From CALGLS01 sp047626155 (GTDB lineage: Bacteria; Bacteroidota; Bacteroidia; Chitinophagales; Saprospiraceae), in the NCBI GenBank assembly GCA_047626155.1, contig JBLHRR010000046.1, positions 1 to 32,989 of the forward strand: DNA of 32,989 nucleotides, in the 5' to 3' direction. How positions within the stretch are numbered: position 1 is the first letter of the stretch; every line of letters starts with the position of its first letter. Both the position numbers and the translations under genes were made by a program. Below, one piece after another: positions 7,294-15,301 of this stretch. Under the pieces are notes generated by a model. That model saw only the letters and a list, made by a program, of their open reading frames with translations, was not told the origin of the DNA and did no database searches.

Positions 7294-10200
7294 CTAACTA
7301 ATTGCCCCACCAGAAAAATACAACCATACCTTTGTTCCTTCTTCAACTGCTGATTGTACCCGAACCTTAGCGCCATGGGTTTTCAGCAGTTCTTTACAAA
7401 GAGGCATCCCTAACCCTGTCCCTCGTTCCCCCCGGGTTCCTTCCATGGTGTTTCCCTTTTTAATATGGAATAACATATCTTTTTGCTCCCTAGTCATGCC
7501 GGTCCCAAAATCCTGGAAAAGGATCATTGTCTTATTATGTTCAATACTTGCTGCTACCTTAATACTCGATTTGGGGTGAGAAAACTTAAGGGCATTGTCA
7601 ATTAAATTTCGGAAAATAGTCGTCAGCATATTGTAATCACCGTAGACGTCCAGTCCTGGAGTGCCATCGTAACTAAGTTTGATGGACTTTGTAGTCGCTA
7701 CAATTTGAAGGCTACCAAAAACTTCTTTTATCAGATTTTCAACGTTGTGGTGCTCTGGCTGAAAAGGAAGTTCTTTTTGTTGATGACGCGCCCATTGTAA
7801 TAGATTCTCCAGCAGTTTGCTTAATTCTTCCGCTGAACTTTCTACAAAAGCTGAAAGCTTCAGTACATGATTCATGTCCTTCTTTTTCAATAGGAAATTA
7901 ATCTTCCCAGCAATTCCTTTAAAAGATTCTACGGGGTCACGAAGATCATGTGCAATGATGGCATAGAGCCGGTCTTTGGTTTGAGTCAGTTGCTCAAGAT
8001 CACTCTTTTGTTGCTCAATAGTTTGAGTCCTTAAGGCAACCAACCTTTCCAGGTTTCGGGCATCCAATTTTAATCGATGGGTTCTGTACCGCAGATAAGA
8101 GTAGGCAAGAAGGCCTAAACCCGTTATGCAAAGCAAGATGAAATACCAGCGGAGGTAGTAAGGCTTGATCACATTTATGGGAAGTCTGATTTGCTGACTA
8201 GACCAAAAGCCACGGTTACCTTTTGCTTTGATTAAAAGTTCATAATTGCCATAAGGCAATCCTGTGAAACGAATGTTATTAGATTTTTGATAGCTCCATT
8301 CTTTATCCAAGCCTTTAAGCTTATAGGCATAATCAATATTGGGTTGACTGTTGTAGTCGAGGAAAGAAAAGCGAATTGTAAAAGAATTGTTTTGAGGCGT
8401 AAGTACTAATTGGTTTTTTGCAATAGTTTTCTCCGCTACATCAATATACTGACCACCTTTAGTATTGTCTAGTAATTCCATAGCAGTAATCCGCAAAGGT
8501 TCATTGATGTTGGTGTTTTGTATGAAAATACTATCGGGATGGAAGGCAATGACACCGTTCAATCCACCAAAGTAAAGGCGTCCATCGTTTCCCCGGTGAT
8601 GCGAGAAGCCATTGAATTCATTATGAGATAAGCCATCCTGTTCTAGGAAAACCTGCATGGTTTTAGACTTTTTATTAAAAAGGGCCAAGCCATATTCAGT
8701 AGGTAACCAAAGACGGTCATTCTGATCTTCGTAAATGGTGTAAATGATAGGACTAATGAAGCCTTCTTCCCGTGCATAGCTTTCATAACTTCCATCAAGA
8801 GGATCCCAATGTAGCAAACCAAAGCCTTGTGTCGCCAGCCAAAAGCTACCATCCTTATCTTTATGAATATAATTGAATTGATTAAAAGGAAGTTTGCCAT
8901 TTTCTGCTGAATAGTGAGTCAGTATTTTTTTTGCAACAGGATCTATCAAAAATAATCCATTTCTTGCAATCATCCAAAGTCCGCTTTCATCCTCAAAGAA
9001 ATGACGAACATTTAGGGGTTGTATATCTGCATCAAAAAGGAAAGGTTTTAGTTCCTTTTTTTCTTCATCAAGGATACTTAAACATAGTGTACCACTAGCC
9101 CAAAGAGTATTACTGCTTTGGTCTCGATAGGGAAGATAACAGGTATTATTCACCTTGGGAGGGCCCTTAAATAATTCCAATTTTCTATTTCTAAGATCAT
9201 ATCTATTGATGGCATTATAGCGTCCTTCTCCCCAGTAGAGAATTCCTTTTTTGTCAACGTATATGCCTACCCCAAAACCAATACCCAGAGGGGTATCACC
9301 CAAGGGATTTATTCCTCCATCTGCAATAGAGACCATATTGGAGCCCCGATAACTGAGAATAAGTAGGGAGTCTTTCAACGATAGTATTCCGCGAGTACTG
9401 TAGTTAGAAGGTGTTCCATCCTTGAGGTAAGAGTCAAAGAGAGAGGTAGAAATACTGACACGATATATTCCATTATTAGTGCAAATCCATGCATTGTCTT
9501 GCCGGTCAAATAAAACATCAGGGCAGGTTAATCGACGGCCAAAATAGTCATAGAAGTCAAAAACGAGTTTTCCTTTTTTGTCTCGCGCTTCTAAATGGTT
9601 TATTTTTCGTTCCCAGATTATTCCTGTTTTTAATTCTTTTTTGAAAGGAGGCCTTTGATGGGTTAAGTTCTTTTCAGAAACGGTTTGGGGACTGAATGTT
9701 GCACTGTGTTCCGGGGCCTGTCCAGGCTTTTTTCTATAATGTTGATAGCTTATCATTTGGGTTTCTTCTTTTTCAAAATAGCTAATAACCGAATAATTAA
9801 GAGTATCCTCCTCCATTACACCCGTTTTTAGATATATATAAGGTTTGGAAATACTGTCTACCTCATGAATGGTTCCTTTTAAATCGAGCAGACAAATTCG
9901 CTGGTTAGCAATCTTCCAAAAACGATCTTTAGAAACAGGAGTAAAAGAACGGGAGTTATTATTTTTGAATAATGCGGAAACTTCGGGGAGTGGATTGAGT
10001 TGGTCTGTATAGGAATAGAGCATTGTATCTTTCAAGGAGCGTAAGATCATGGTCCCATGTAGATTCGCGAAAACAGACCACTCATCGGCCAGCAGCGAAT
10101 CAGTGCCTATACTTGAATGATGAATCGCGAATTTATTGGCTTTTTCCAGAAAGGTACTGTTGTCTACTGCAAATTGAAACCAGATTCGTCCCCTTTCATC

Positions 10201-10443
10201 TTCCATCACTTTATGAACTGAACTGTATTCCGCAAACACTTTCATATCATTGCCATCCCAACGGTTGACACCATTATTAGTAGCAATCCAGATAAAACCT
10301 TTACTATCTTGGAAAACAGAATTTACAAATCTGTTGGAAAGCCCGTCCTCGATCGTCAAATGCTGGACGGTGATGGCATGCTCCTGAGAAAAAGCAGAGA
10401 GGGAAAGAAGAAGAAATAATAGAAGAAACAAATGGTTTTTCAC
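7294..10443 (-). CDS. Propeller-type sensor histidine kinase (Reg_prop/Y_Y_Y periplasmic sensor)
   Basis: The 1049-residue protein has a signal peptide (about 1-19, ending AFSQ). Two-component-regulator propeller repeats follow (from residue 29, LTIEDGLSNRFVNSVFQD, with later copies such as DGSFWLATQGFGLLHW). A Y_Y_Y domain (about 684-755), one transmembrane helix (about 766-786), a coiled coil and a kinase core come next. The acceptor is His832 in AHDLRDPVESF, an atypical H-box with DP in place of the usual TP. The N-box (LIDNALKF, about 945) and G2 box (GTGLGMPL, about 1005) are intact. Unlike the hybrid regulators of Bacteroides, it has no fused receiver or AraC domain. The likely partner is the LytTR regulator encoded 43 bp upstream. 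A TAnnTTTG element sits directly before the start codon. Confidence 0.93.
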   Translation of the reverse strand: MKNHLFLLLFLLLSLSAFSQEHAITVQHLTIEDGLSNRFVNSVFQDSKGFIWIATNNGVNRWDGNDMKVFAEYSSVHKVMEDERGRIWFQFAVDNSTFLEKANKFAIHHSSIGTDSLLADEWSVFANLHGTMILRSLKDTMLYSYTDQLNPLPEVSALFKNNNSRSFTPVSKDRFWKIANQRICLLDLKGTIHEVDSISKPYIYLKTGVMEEDTLNYSVISYFEKEETQMISYQHYRKKPGQAPEHSATFSPQTVSEKNLTHQRPPFKKELKTGIIWERKINHLEARDKKGKLVFDFYDYFGRRLTCPDVLFDRQDNAWICTNNGIYRVSISTSLFDSYLKDGTPSNYSTRGILSLKDSLLILSYRGSNMVSIADGGINPLGDTPLGIGFGVGIYVDKKGILYWGEGRYNAINRYDLRNRKLELFKGPPKVNNTCYLPYRDQSSNTLWASGTLCLSILDEEKKELKPFLFDADIQPLNVRHFFEDESGLWMIARNGLFLIDPVAKKILTHYSAENGKLPFNQFNYIHKDKDGSFWLATQGFGLLHWDPLDGSYESYAREEGFISPIIYTIYEDQNDRLWLPTEYGLALFNKKSKTMQVFLEQDGLSHNEFNGFSHHRGNDGRLYFGGLNGVIAFHPDSIFIQNTNINEPLRITAMELLDNTKGGQYIDVAEKTIAKNQLVLTPQNNSFTIRFSFLDYNSQPNIDYAYKLKGLDKEWSYQKSNNIRFTGLPYGNYELLIKAKGNRGFWSSQQIRLPINVIKPYYLRWYFILLCITGLGLLAYSYLRYRTHRLKLDARNLERLVALRTQTIEQQKSDLEQLTQTKDRLYAIIAHDLRDPVESFKGIAGKINFLLKKKDMNHVLKLSAFVESSAEELSKLLENLLQWARHQQKELPFQPEHHNVENLIKEVFGSLQIVATTKSIKLSYDGTPGLDVYGDYNMLTTIFRNLIDNALKFSHPKSSIKVAASIEHNKTMILFQDFGTGMTREQKDMLFHIKKGNTMEGTRGERGTGLGMPLCKELLKTHGAKVRVQSAVEEGTKVWLYFSGGAIS

Positions 10444-10447
10444 AGAA

Positions 10448-10455
10448 CAAATATA
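10448..10455 (-). promoter_or_regulatory. Candidate -7 element (TATATTTG) directly before the propeller kinase start
   Basis: On the minus strand TATATTTG fits TAnnTTTG and ends four bases before the ATG at 10443. Transcription normally begins a few bases after this element, so the transcript would be leaderless or nearly so. I see no clear -33 TTG, so this may be a weak internal promoter of the operon. Confidence 0.4.
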
Positions 10456-10486
10456 ATGATATCCTTAAACTACTATGCATTTTAAT

Positions 10487-11233
10487 TTATATCCTATTGA
10501 TCCGCTTCATCAAAGTTGACTTATAAGTTTTCCCCATAGGAAGGGCTACTTCCGCAATACTAATCGTTTCCTCATTCACATTGATCTTATCCACCTTAGA
10601 AAAGGAAACAATATAACTTTGATGAACTCGAATGAACTTAGCAACCGGTAACTTCTGAATCAGATTGTTCAAAGAAATTTTTGCCGCAAACTTATGCCCC
10701 TTTGCATGAATTATGCTGTAATTTCGATCCGATTGGATGTAATCTATATCATCAAATTTTATTTTATGCAAAGAACCCCTGCTCCGGATAAAAAAGTAAT
10801 CCTTGAAAAAGTCATTGGCCTGGATGGCAGTCTCCTCCATTTTTTCAGATTCGGCTGCTTCTTTCAAGCGGATGGCCTGATCTAGGCAACTGTGTAAAGT
10901 CAACTTATCAAAAGGCTTTACCAAATAGGCAAGTGGCTCTACAGCCTGTGCCCGTTCAAAAGTATCTGTATCCTGGCGCGCCGTTGAAAAAATAATAGGT
11001 ATCAATGCCTCCTTAAATTGCTCCGCCACTTGAACGCCATCTATAGCCCCCCTCAAACCAATATCAATAATCGCCATGTCCAATTTGGAATTACCAATAT
11101 AATTTAAAGCCAGATCCCCTCTGTCAACGGTGGCAATAACAGAATGCCCCATGTCCGTCAGCTTTATTTCCATATCTAAAGCAGTAGAGACATTATCCTC
11201 TATAAGTAAAATGTTTAATGTATTGTTTTGCAT
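10487..11233 (-). CDS. LytTR-family response regulator
   Basis: The 248-residue protein has an N-terminal receiver domain with the acidic pair Glu12-Asp13, phospho-acceptor Asp57 (IIDIGL), Thr84 (IFSTA) and Lys106 in the VKPF motif, so all key residues are present. After a short Glu/Ala linker (about 120-138) comes a LytTR DNA-binding domain (about 140-245, IDYIQSDRNYSIIH, FIRVHQSYIVSF and LPMGKTYKSTLM). It is a transcription factor acting on LytTR-type direct repeats. It is the first gene of an apparent operon with two histidine kinases and probably receives phosphate from one or both. The region upstream holds an AT-only hairpin and other repeats that might be autoregulatory sites (inference). 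Confidence 0.95.
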   Translation of the reverse strand: MQNNTLNILLIEDNVSTALDMEIKLTDMGHSVIATVDRGDLALNYIGNSKLDMAIIDIGLRGAIDGVQVAEQFKEALIPIIFSTARQDTDTFERAQAVEPLAYLVKPFDKLTLHSCLDQAIRLKEAAESEKMEETAIQANDFFKDYFFIRSRGSLHKIKFDDIDYIQSDRNYSIIHAKGHKFAAKISLNNLIQKLPVAKFIRVHQSYIVSFSKVDKINVNEETISIAEVALPMGKTYKSTLMKRINRI

Positions 11234-11320
11234 AATCTGAACCGTTTTGGTTTAATGAAGATTTATGGAGCTTAAGCGAAAGCGCTCTTATTTTTTCATG
11301 AAAATGACCTTCAAAGTCCA

Positions 11321-11347
11321 AATATTATATTTAAAAAATATAATATT
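11321..11347. repeat. Perfect 12-bp AT-only inverted repeat with 3-base loop
   Basis: AATATTATATTT (11321-11332) pairs exactly with AAATATAATATT (11336-11347) around AAA. It lies about 90 bp upstream of the response-regulator start. It may be an operator or a cruciform-prone site. Without GC pairs it is unlikely to be an efficient terminator. Confidence 0.7.
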
Positions 11348-11543
11348 ATGAATTAAAGTTGAACTCTAATAATAATTTTCGTTTTGCCGGTCAAATAAAA
11401 TCGATTCTAGTGTTTAAGCTAAGTTATGAAGTAAAACCCAGTTGCCTTGTATTCCTTAGAAATTATTTTTTGTGTAATACTAAGTGAATTTACTTGGTCA
11501 AATGAATTAATTTGAGCGCGACCCAGCCGAGAGCTATAAAGAG

Positions 11544-11623
11544 CGTTACGTTTTTTATAGCGAAAGTGGATTAACGTTACGCTCCCGTTCGATAAGTTCC
11601 CGGCCGGCATTTGCACCGTTACG
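11544..11623. repeat. Three spaced copies of CGTTACG
   Basis: CGTTACG (arms CGT/ACG around T) occurs at 11544-11550, 11575-11581 and 11617-11623, with start-to-start distances of 31 and 42 bp, close to three and four helical turns. The last copy is the centre of a longer palindrome, ACCGTTACGGT (11615-11625). A cooperative operator is possible; the regulator is unknown. Confidence 0.4.
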
Positions 11624-11696
11624 GTAAAAAATATAATTGGTGTTCCGCCAATTTGCCATCCTCCACCAAATGAAATCATTTATTGCCGACAAACTA

Positions 11697-11725
11697 TTGT
11701 ATATCTAATACTTAAATTACCTTTG
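11697..11725 (+). promoter_or_regulatory. Promoter of rpe, predicted leaderless
   Basis: TACCTTTG (11718-11725) is an exact TAnnTTTG -7 element. A TTG at 11697-11699 lies 18 bases upstream in the -33 position. The element ends four bases before the ATG, so transcription should begin at or next to the start codon. Confidence 0.6.
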
Positions 11726-11729
11726 CGTC

Positions 11730-12395
11730 ATGAAACATCTTATCGCTCCCTCCGTCCTCGCAGCCGATTTTACTCGCCTGGGAGAAGAAATAGAAATGAT
11801 CAACAACAGTAACGCTGACTGGTTCCACCTCGACGTTATGGATGGCAACTTTGTGCCTAATATCTCCTATGGTCAATTCATCATCAAAGCTATTAAAAAA
11901 ATAGCGACGAAGCCCCTCGACGTTCACCTCATGGTGGAAAAGCCGGAACGCTACATCGAAGAATTTCGAGAAGCAGGCGCAGATGTAATTACCGTTCACT
12001 ACGAAGCCTGCACTCATCTACACCGAACCATTCAGCAAATAAAAGCCACAGGCGCCATGGCCGGAGTAGCCCTCAACCCACATACCCCCGTTTCCGTCTT
12101 GGAGAGCATTATTGAAGACCTCGATCTGGTCTGTCTGATGTCTGTGAACCCCGGTTTCGGAGGTCAAAAATTCATCTACCAAACAGTCCCAAAAACAAGA
12201 CAATTACAAGAGATGATCACCACTAAGAATGCGAAGGCTATCATAGAAATAGATGGGGGTGTAGGCCTCCAAAACGCAGAAGAGCTAGTAAAAGCAGGAG
12301 CCAGAGTACTAGTAGCCGGAAGCGCTGTGTTCAAAGCAAAAGACCCCCTAGCTACCATAGACAAATTGAAAGCAGTAGGCGGACTAGTGGTATAA
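11730..12395 (+). CDS. rpe: Ribulose-phosphate 3-epimerase
   Basis: The 221-residue TIM-barrel enzyme interconverts ribulose 5-phosphate and xylulose 5-phosphate in the pentose phosphate pathway. All family signatures are present. The N-terminal IAPSVLAADF (Ser8) is followed by HLDVMDGNFVPN with His33 and catalytic Asp35. Then come DVHLMV with His66, the loop MSVNPGFGGQKF (about 137-148), catalytic Asp175 in IEIDGGV and the phosphate-binding AGSAVF near the C-terminus. Length and start match the family. Two things are odd: the predicted promoter touches the start codon, and the last codons plus stop are duplicated in tandem just downstream. It is followed by the TonB receptor gene on the same strand, but a repeat lies between and the functions look unrelated. 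Confidence 0.97.
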   Translation: MKHLIAPSVLAADFTRLGEEIEMINNSNADWFHLDVMDGNFVPNISYGQFIIKAIKKIATKPLDVHLMVEKPERYIEEFREAGADVITVHYEACTHLHRTIQQIKATGAMAGVALNPHTPVSVLESIIEDLDLVCLMSVNPGFGGQKFIYQTVPKTRQLQEMITTKNAKAIIEIDGGVGLQNAEELVKAGARVLVAGSAVFKAKDPLATIDKLKAVGGLVV

Positions 12396-12418
12396 ATAAA
12401 ACTAGTGGTATAAATAAA
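12383..12418 (+). repeat. 18-bp tandem duplication across the rpe stop codon
   Basis: ACTAGTGGTATAAATAAA is present twice, head to tail (12383-12400 and 12401-12418). The first copy contains the last codons and TAA stop of rpe. The second repeats the Leu-Val-Val-stop codons in the same frame. This looks like a recent replication-slippage duplication. Confidence 0.9.
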
Positions 12419-12419
12419 A

Positions 12420-12472
12420 GACTCTGGAGGAGTCGATCCTACATTCACCCCGGGCTGCAAGCCCGGGGCTCG
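12420..12472 (+). repeat. Dispersed GACTC/GGGG hairpin repeat, copy 1
   Basis: The copy starts with GACTCTGGAGGAGTC (5-bp stem, GGAGG-type loop). A conserved ATCCTACATTCACC-type spacer and a second hairpin follow, with CCCCGGGCT (12448-12456) pairing with AGCCCGGGG (12460-12468), then GCTCG and a poly-A run. Two related copies occur at 15203 and 16135 in the same orientation. The next gene, the TonB receptor, starts about 155 bp downstream. Confidence 0.85.
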
Positions 12473-12628
12473 AAAAAAGGAGGCCAAAACCCAAAAACTA
12501 CCCTTCCCCAAACCAAACCAAAATAAATCCGTAGATATACGTTATATAAGTCGATCACAATTCCGCGGTCCCTTAAAAGGGGAGACGATTGTAGCTCGCC
12601 CGCCACACCAGACCCGAAAATAAAGAAA

Positions 12629-15154
12629 ATGCGAATATTATACATCCTAGTTCTATTCCTCTTTACAACCAGCCTCCAAGCCCAAGACGCCACCATTGTC
12701 GGAAAAGTAACCGATGCAACAACGGGCGAAGGAATCGAATTCACCACCATCTTCATCAGGAAGCCAGCGCTATCTACGAATGCCGATGCCAATGGTAAAT
12801 TCCAATTACAAATTCCAGCAGACAAAAAGGCAGAAATCGTTTTCACCAGAATTGGATACGAAGAGACAAAAGTGACCGTCAATCCCTTGAAAGCCGGAGC
12901 TCGAAAGCGAATAGATGTCGCCATGCAATCCAATGACGCAGGCATCGAAATCGAAGTAACCGAAAGCCGTCTCGAAGAAGACGGAATGATAAAAGAAGAA
13001 GTAACGGAGCTAAAACTCATCCCCATCACTACTGGAAATTTTGAGTCCGTACTGCCGCACATCGCCTTGGGGACCAATAGTGGAACTGGAGGAGAACTCT
13101 CTTCCCAATATAATGTTAGAGGTGGAAATTATGATGAAAACTTGGTTTATGTCAATGACTTTGAAATATACCGTCCACAACTGATTCGTTCTGGACAGCA
13201 AGAAGGACTGACCTTCGCCAATATCGATCTGATCCGGGATTTGTCTTTTTCCTCCGGAGGTTTTCAAGCCATTTATGGAGATAAATTATCCTCTGTTTTA
13301 GATGTTAAATACAAACGACCGGATTCTTTGCGTAGCTCCATCGGCATGAGTTTTCTAGGGGCCTCTGCTCACGTAGAAGGCTCTGCAAAAGTAGATTCCT
13401 TAGGCTACCGTAAATTCCGATATTTAGCAGGAGCCCGGTACAAAACAACAAAGTATATATTAGGTTCTCTGGATGTTACTGGAGAGTATACCCCCAATTT
13501 TGTAGACATTCAAACCTACCTGACTTACGATATCAACCGCGATTGGCAAGTTGGTTTTTTAGGAAACTATAATAAATCTCAATACGAATTTATTCCAGCC
13601 ACCAGATCAACGGCTCTGGGTTTAATTGATTTTGCACTGGAACTATTCACCGTATTTGAAGGTCAGGAAGTTGACGAATTTACCACCACAATGGGAGGGC
13701 TTTCTTTTACCTATTTACCGGATAGAAAAAAGAATCCATTTTATTTAAAATTCCTAGCATCTGCCTATCAATCGGACGAAACAGAACGTTTTGACATTAT
13801 CGGTGATTATCGTTTGGGGGAAGTAGAATCGGATTTAGGCTCTGACAACTTTGGAGAAATCGTTTCTGTACTAGGAACTGGAACCCAGCATCAATATGCT
13901 CGGAATGCTTTGCAGTCTAACGTCTTCAACGGACAGGTTAAGGGCGGATTGGAAATCCCATTCAGTAATACAAAACAAGGTGTTTCCGGAAGTCATTTTT
14001 TACAATGGGGCGCCAAAATTCAAAACGAAAGAATTGAAGACGAGCTCAATGAATGGGAGCGTCTTGATTCTGCGGGTTACTCCATTGCTTTTGATACCAG
14101 CGAGGTGAGGATACAGTCGGTTTTGAAAACAACCAATTCCCTGAACTCGAATCGGTATAGCGCTTTCGTTCAAGAAACCTTTACGCACCAAAAGGACAGT
14201 ATCCATGAAATGAAATTGTCAGTAGGAGTTAGAGGTCAGTATTGGGATTTCAACAAGGAGTTTTTTGTAACACCACGTGCCCAGTTTTTATATAAACCAT
14301 TGAAGTCCAAACGAGATATTTCCTATAAATTATCTTCGGGTTTATATTATCAATCTCCTTTTTACAGAGAGCTTAGAAGCCCCCAAGGCTTAGTAAGTGA
14401 TGAGGTACAATCGCAAAAGTCCTTTCACATTGTAGGTGGGATGACCCTCGATTTTTATCTTGGAAAATATAGTCCGAAGAAGTTCAAGTTCATTACTGAA
14501 ATTTATTATAAAAAATTATGGGATCTCGTTTCCTATGACGTAGACAATGTCCGAATTCGATACTCCGGTGAAAACGATGCCACTGGATACATCACCGGAA
14601 TAGACATGCGTGTGAATGGAGAGTTCGTTCCCGGCGCGGAGTCTTGGATTAATATGTCCTTTCTACGTGCCCGTGAAAAACTAGATGGCGTACAACATAT
14701 GAAACGAGAGTTTGGAGAGCCAGAAGCGGAAGAAGTCGACGATGCGCCAAGACCCACCGATCGTTTCATGACCCTGAATATGTTCTTTCAGGATTACCTC
14801 CCAAAAAATAAAAACTTCAAAACACACATCAATTTATCCTTTGGTACCGGATTGCCCTACGGCCTGAAAGACAACAATGTCACCTTCAGGAACACCTATC
14901 GTTTTTCCGCCTACCACCGGGTAGATATTGGTTTCTCCTTTCAACTTTGGAAAGAAGGATGGCGCTACACCAAACCAAACCATCCACTACGTTTCTCCCG
15001 AGCCACTTGGTTGAGTCTAGAAGTATTTAATTTACTCAAAGTACAAAACGCAGCCTCCAATACCTGGATCAAAACGGTTTATAATTCTCAATTCGCCATC
15101 CCCAATTACCTAACCGGAAGAAGAATAAACCTCCGACTAAAAATGGATTTCTAA
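12629..15154 (+). CDS. TonB-dependent outer-membrane receptor with carboxypeptidase-like N-domain
   Basis: The 841-residue protein has a signal peptide (about 1-19, ending LQAQ). A CarboxypepD_reg-like beta-sandwich follows (about 22-105, VGKVTDATTGEGIEFTTIFI and VFTRIGYEE). The plug domain (about 115-230) contains QYNVRGGNYDENLVYVND and GGFQAIYGDKLSSVLDV. The rest is a 22-strand-type barrel ending in hydrophobic KMDF. It is shorter than SusC proteins and no SusD gene is adjacent, so it probably imports something other than a Bacteroides-type glycan; the substrate cannot be read from sequence. The ATG at 12629 directly precedes the signal peptide. Both ends of the gene are C-rich while the middle is not. 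The next gene follows after a hairpin repeat. Confidence 0.93.
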   Translation: MRILYILVLFLFTTSLQAQDATIVGKVTDATTGEGIEFTTIFIRKPALSTNADANGKFQLQIPADKKAEIVFTRIGYEETKVTVNPLKAGARKRIDVAMQSNDAGIEIEVTESRLEEDGMIKEEVTELKLIPITTGNFESVLPHIALGTNSGTGGELSSQYNVRGGNYDENLVYVNDFEIYRPQLIRSGQQEGLTFANIDLIRDLSFSSGGFQAIYGDKLSSVLDVKYKRPDSLRSSIGMSFLGASAHVEGSAKVDSLGYRKFRYLAGARYKTTKYILGSLDVTGEYTPNFVDIQTYLTYDINRDWQVGFLGNYNKSQYEFIPATRSTALGLIDFALELFTVFEGQEVDEFTTTMGGLSFTYLPDRKKNPFYLKFLASAYQSDETERFDIIGDYRLGEVESDLGSDNFGEIVSVLGTGTQHQYARNALQSNVFNGQVKGGLEIPFSNTKQGVSGSHFLQWGAKIQNERIEDELNEWERLDSAGYSIAFDTSEVRIQSVLKTTNSLNSNRYSAFVQETFTHQKDSIHEMKLSVGVRGQYWDFNKEFFVTPRAQFLYKPLKSKRDISYKLSSGLYYQSPFYRELRSPQGLVSDEVQSQKSFHIVGGMTLDFYLGKYSPKKFKFITEIYYKKLWDLVSYDVDNVRIRYSGENDATGYITGIDMRVNGEFVPGAESWINMSFLRAREKLDGVQHMKREFGEPEAEEVDDAPRPTDRFMTLNMFFQDYLPKNKNFKTHINLSFGTGLPYGLKDNNVTFRNTYRFSAYHRVDIGFSFQLWKEGWRYTKPNHPLRFSRATWLSLEVFNLLKVQNAASNTWIKTVYNSQFAIPNYLTGRRINLRLKMDF

Positions 15155-15202
15155 AAAACAAAAACAAAAACACAGAAGGAGTCAAAACTCACATCACAAA
15201 AA

Positions 15203-15291
15203 GACTCTGGAGGAGTCGAACCTATATTAACCCCGACTGCCTGTCGGAGTCTCGACTGAAAGTCGCGACCCGGCAGACAGTCGGGGCTCGC
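15203..15291 (+). repeat. Dispersed GACTC/GGGG hairpin repeat, copy 2
   Basis: GACTCTGGAGGAGTC (15203-15217) is followed by a CCTATATTAA spacer. A compound hairpin comes next, with outer arms CCCCGACTG (15231-15239) and CAGTCGGGG (15278-15286) enclosing a small CGACT/AGTCG hairpin. GCTCGC and seven A residues then run almost directly into the ATG of the next gene at 15302. It is the same element as the copies at 12420 and 16135. Confidence 0.85.
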
Positions 15292-15301
15292 AAAAAAAGA
15301 C

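Larger units (their letters stand above)
11234..11729. other. Divergent intergenic region between the response regulator and rpe
   Basis: These 496 bases hold no credible gene. They contain a perfect AT-only hairpin (11321-11347), three copies of CGTTACG (11544, 11575 and 11617) and a leaderless-type promoter for rpe at the right end. Short open frames here lack coding character. Confidence 0.7.

Noticed and set aside
11241..11249. ACCGTTTTG as a LytTR-binding half site near the regulator start
   Set aside because: It matches the general consensus with one mismatch, but I find no second half site at the required spacing.
12176..12511. Minus-strand open frame with a GSTPPES peptide, and a similar one at 15151-15375
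   Set aside because: The shared peptide is just the translated reverse strand of the dispersed hairpin repeat; both overlap real genes on the other strand.
12629..15154. TonB receptor considered as SusC of a polysaccharide utilisation locus
   Set aside because: It is shorter than SusC proteins, there is no SusD-like gene and no glycan-degrading genes adjacent.
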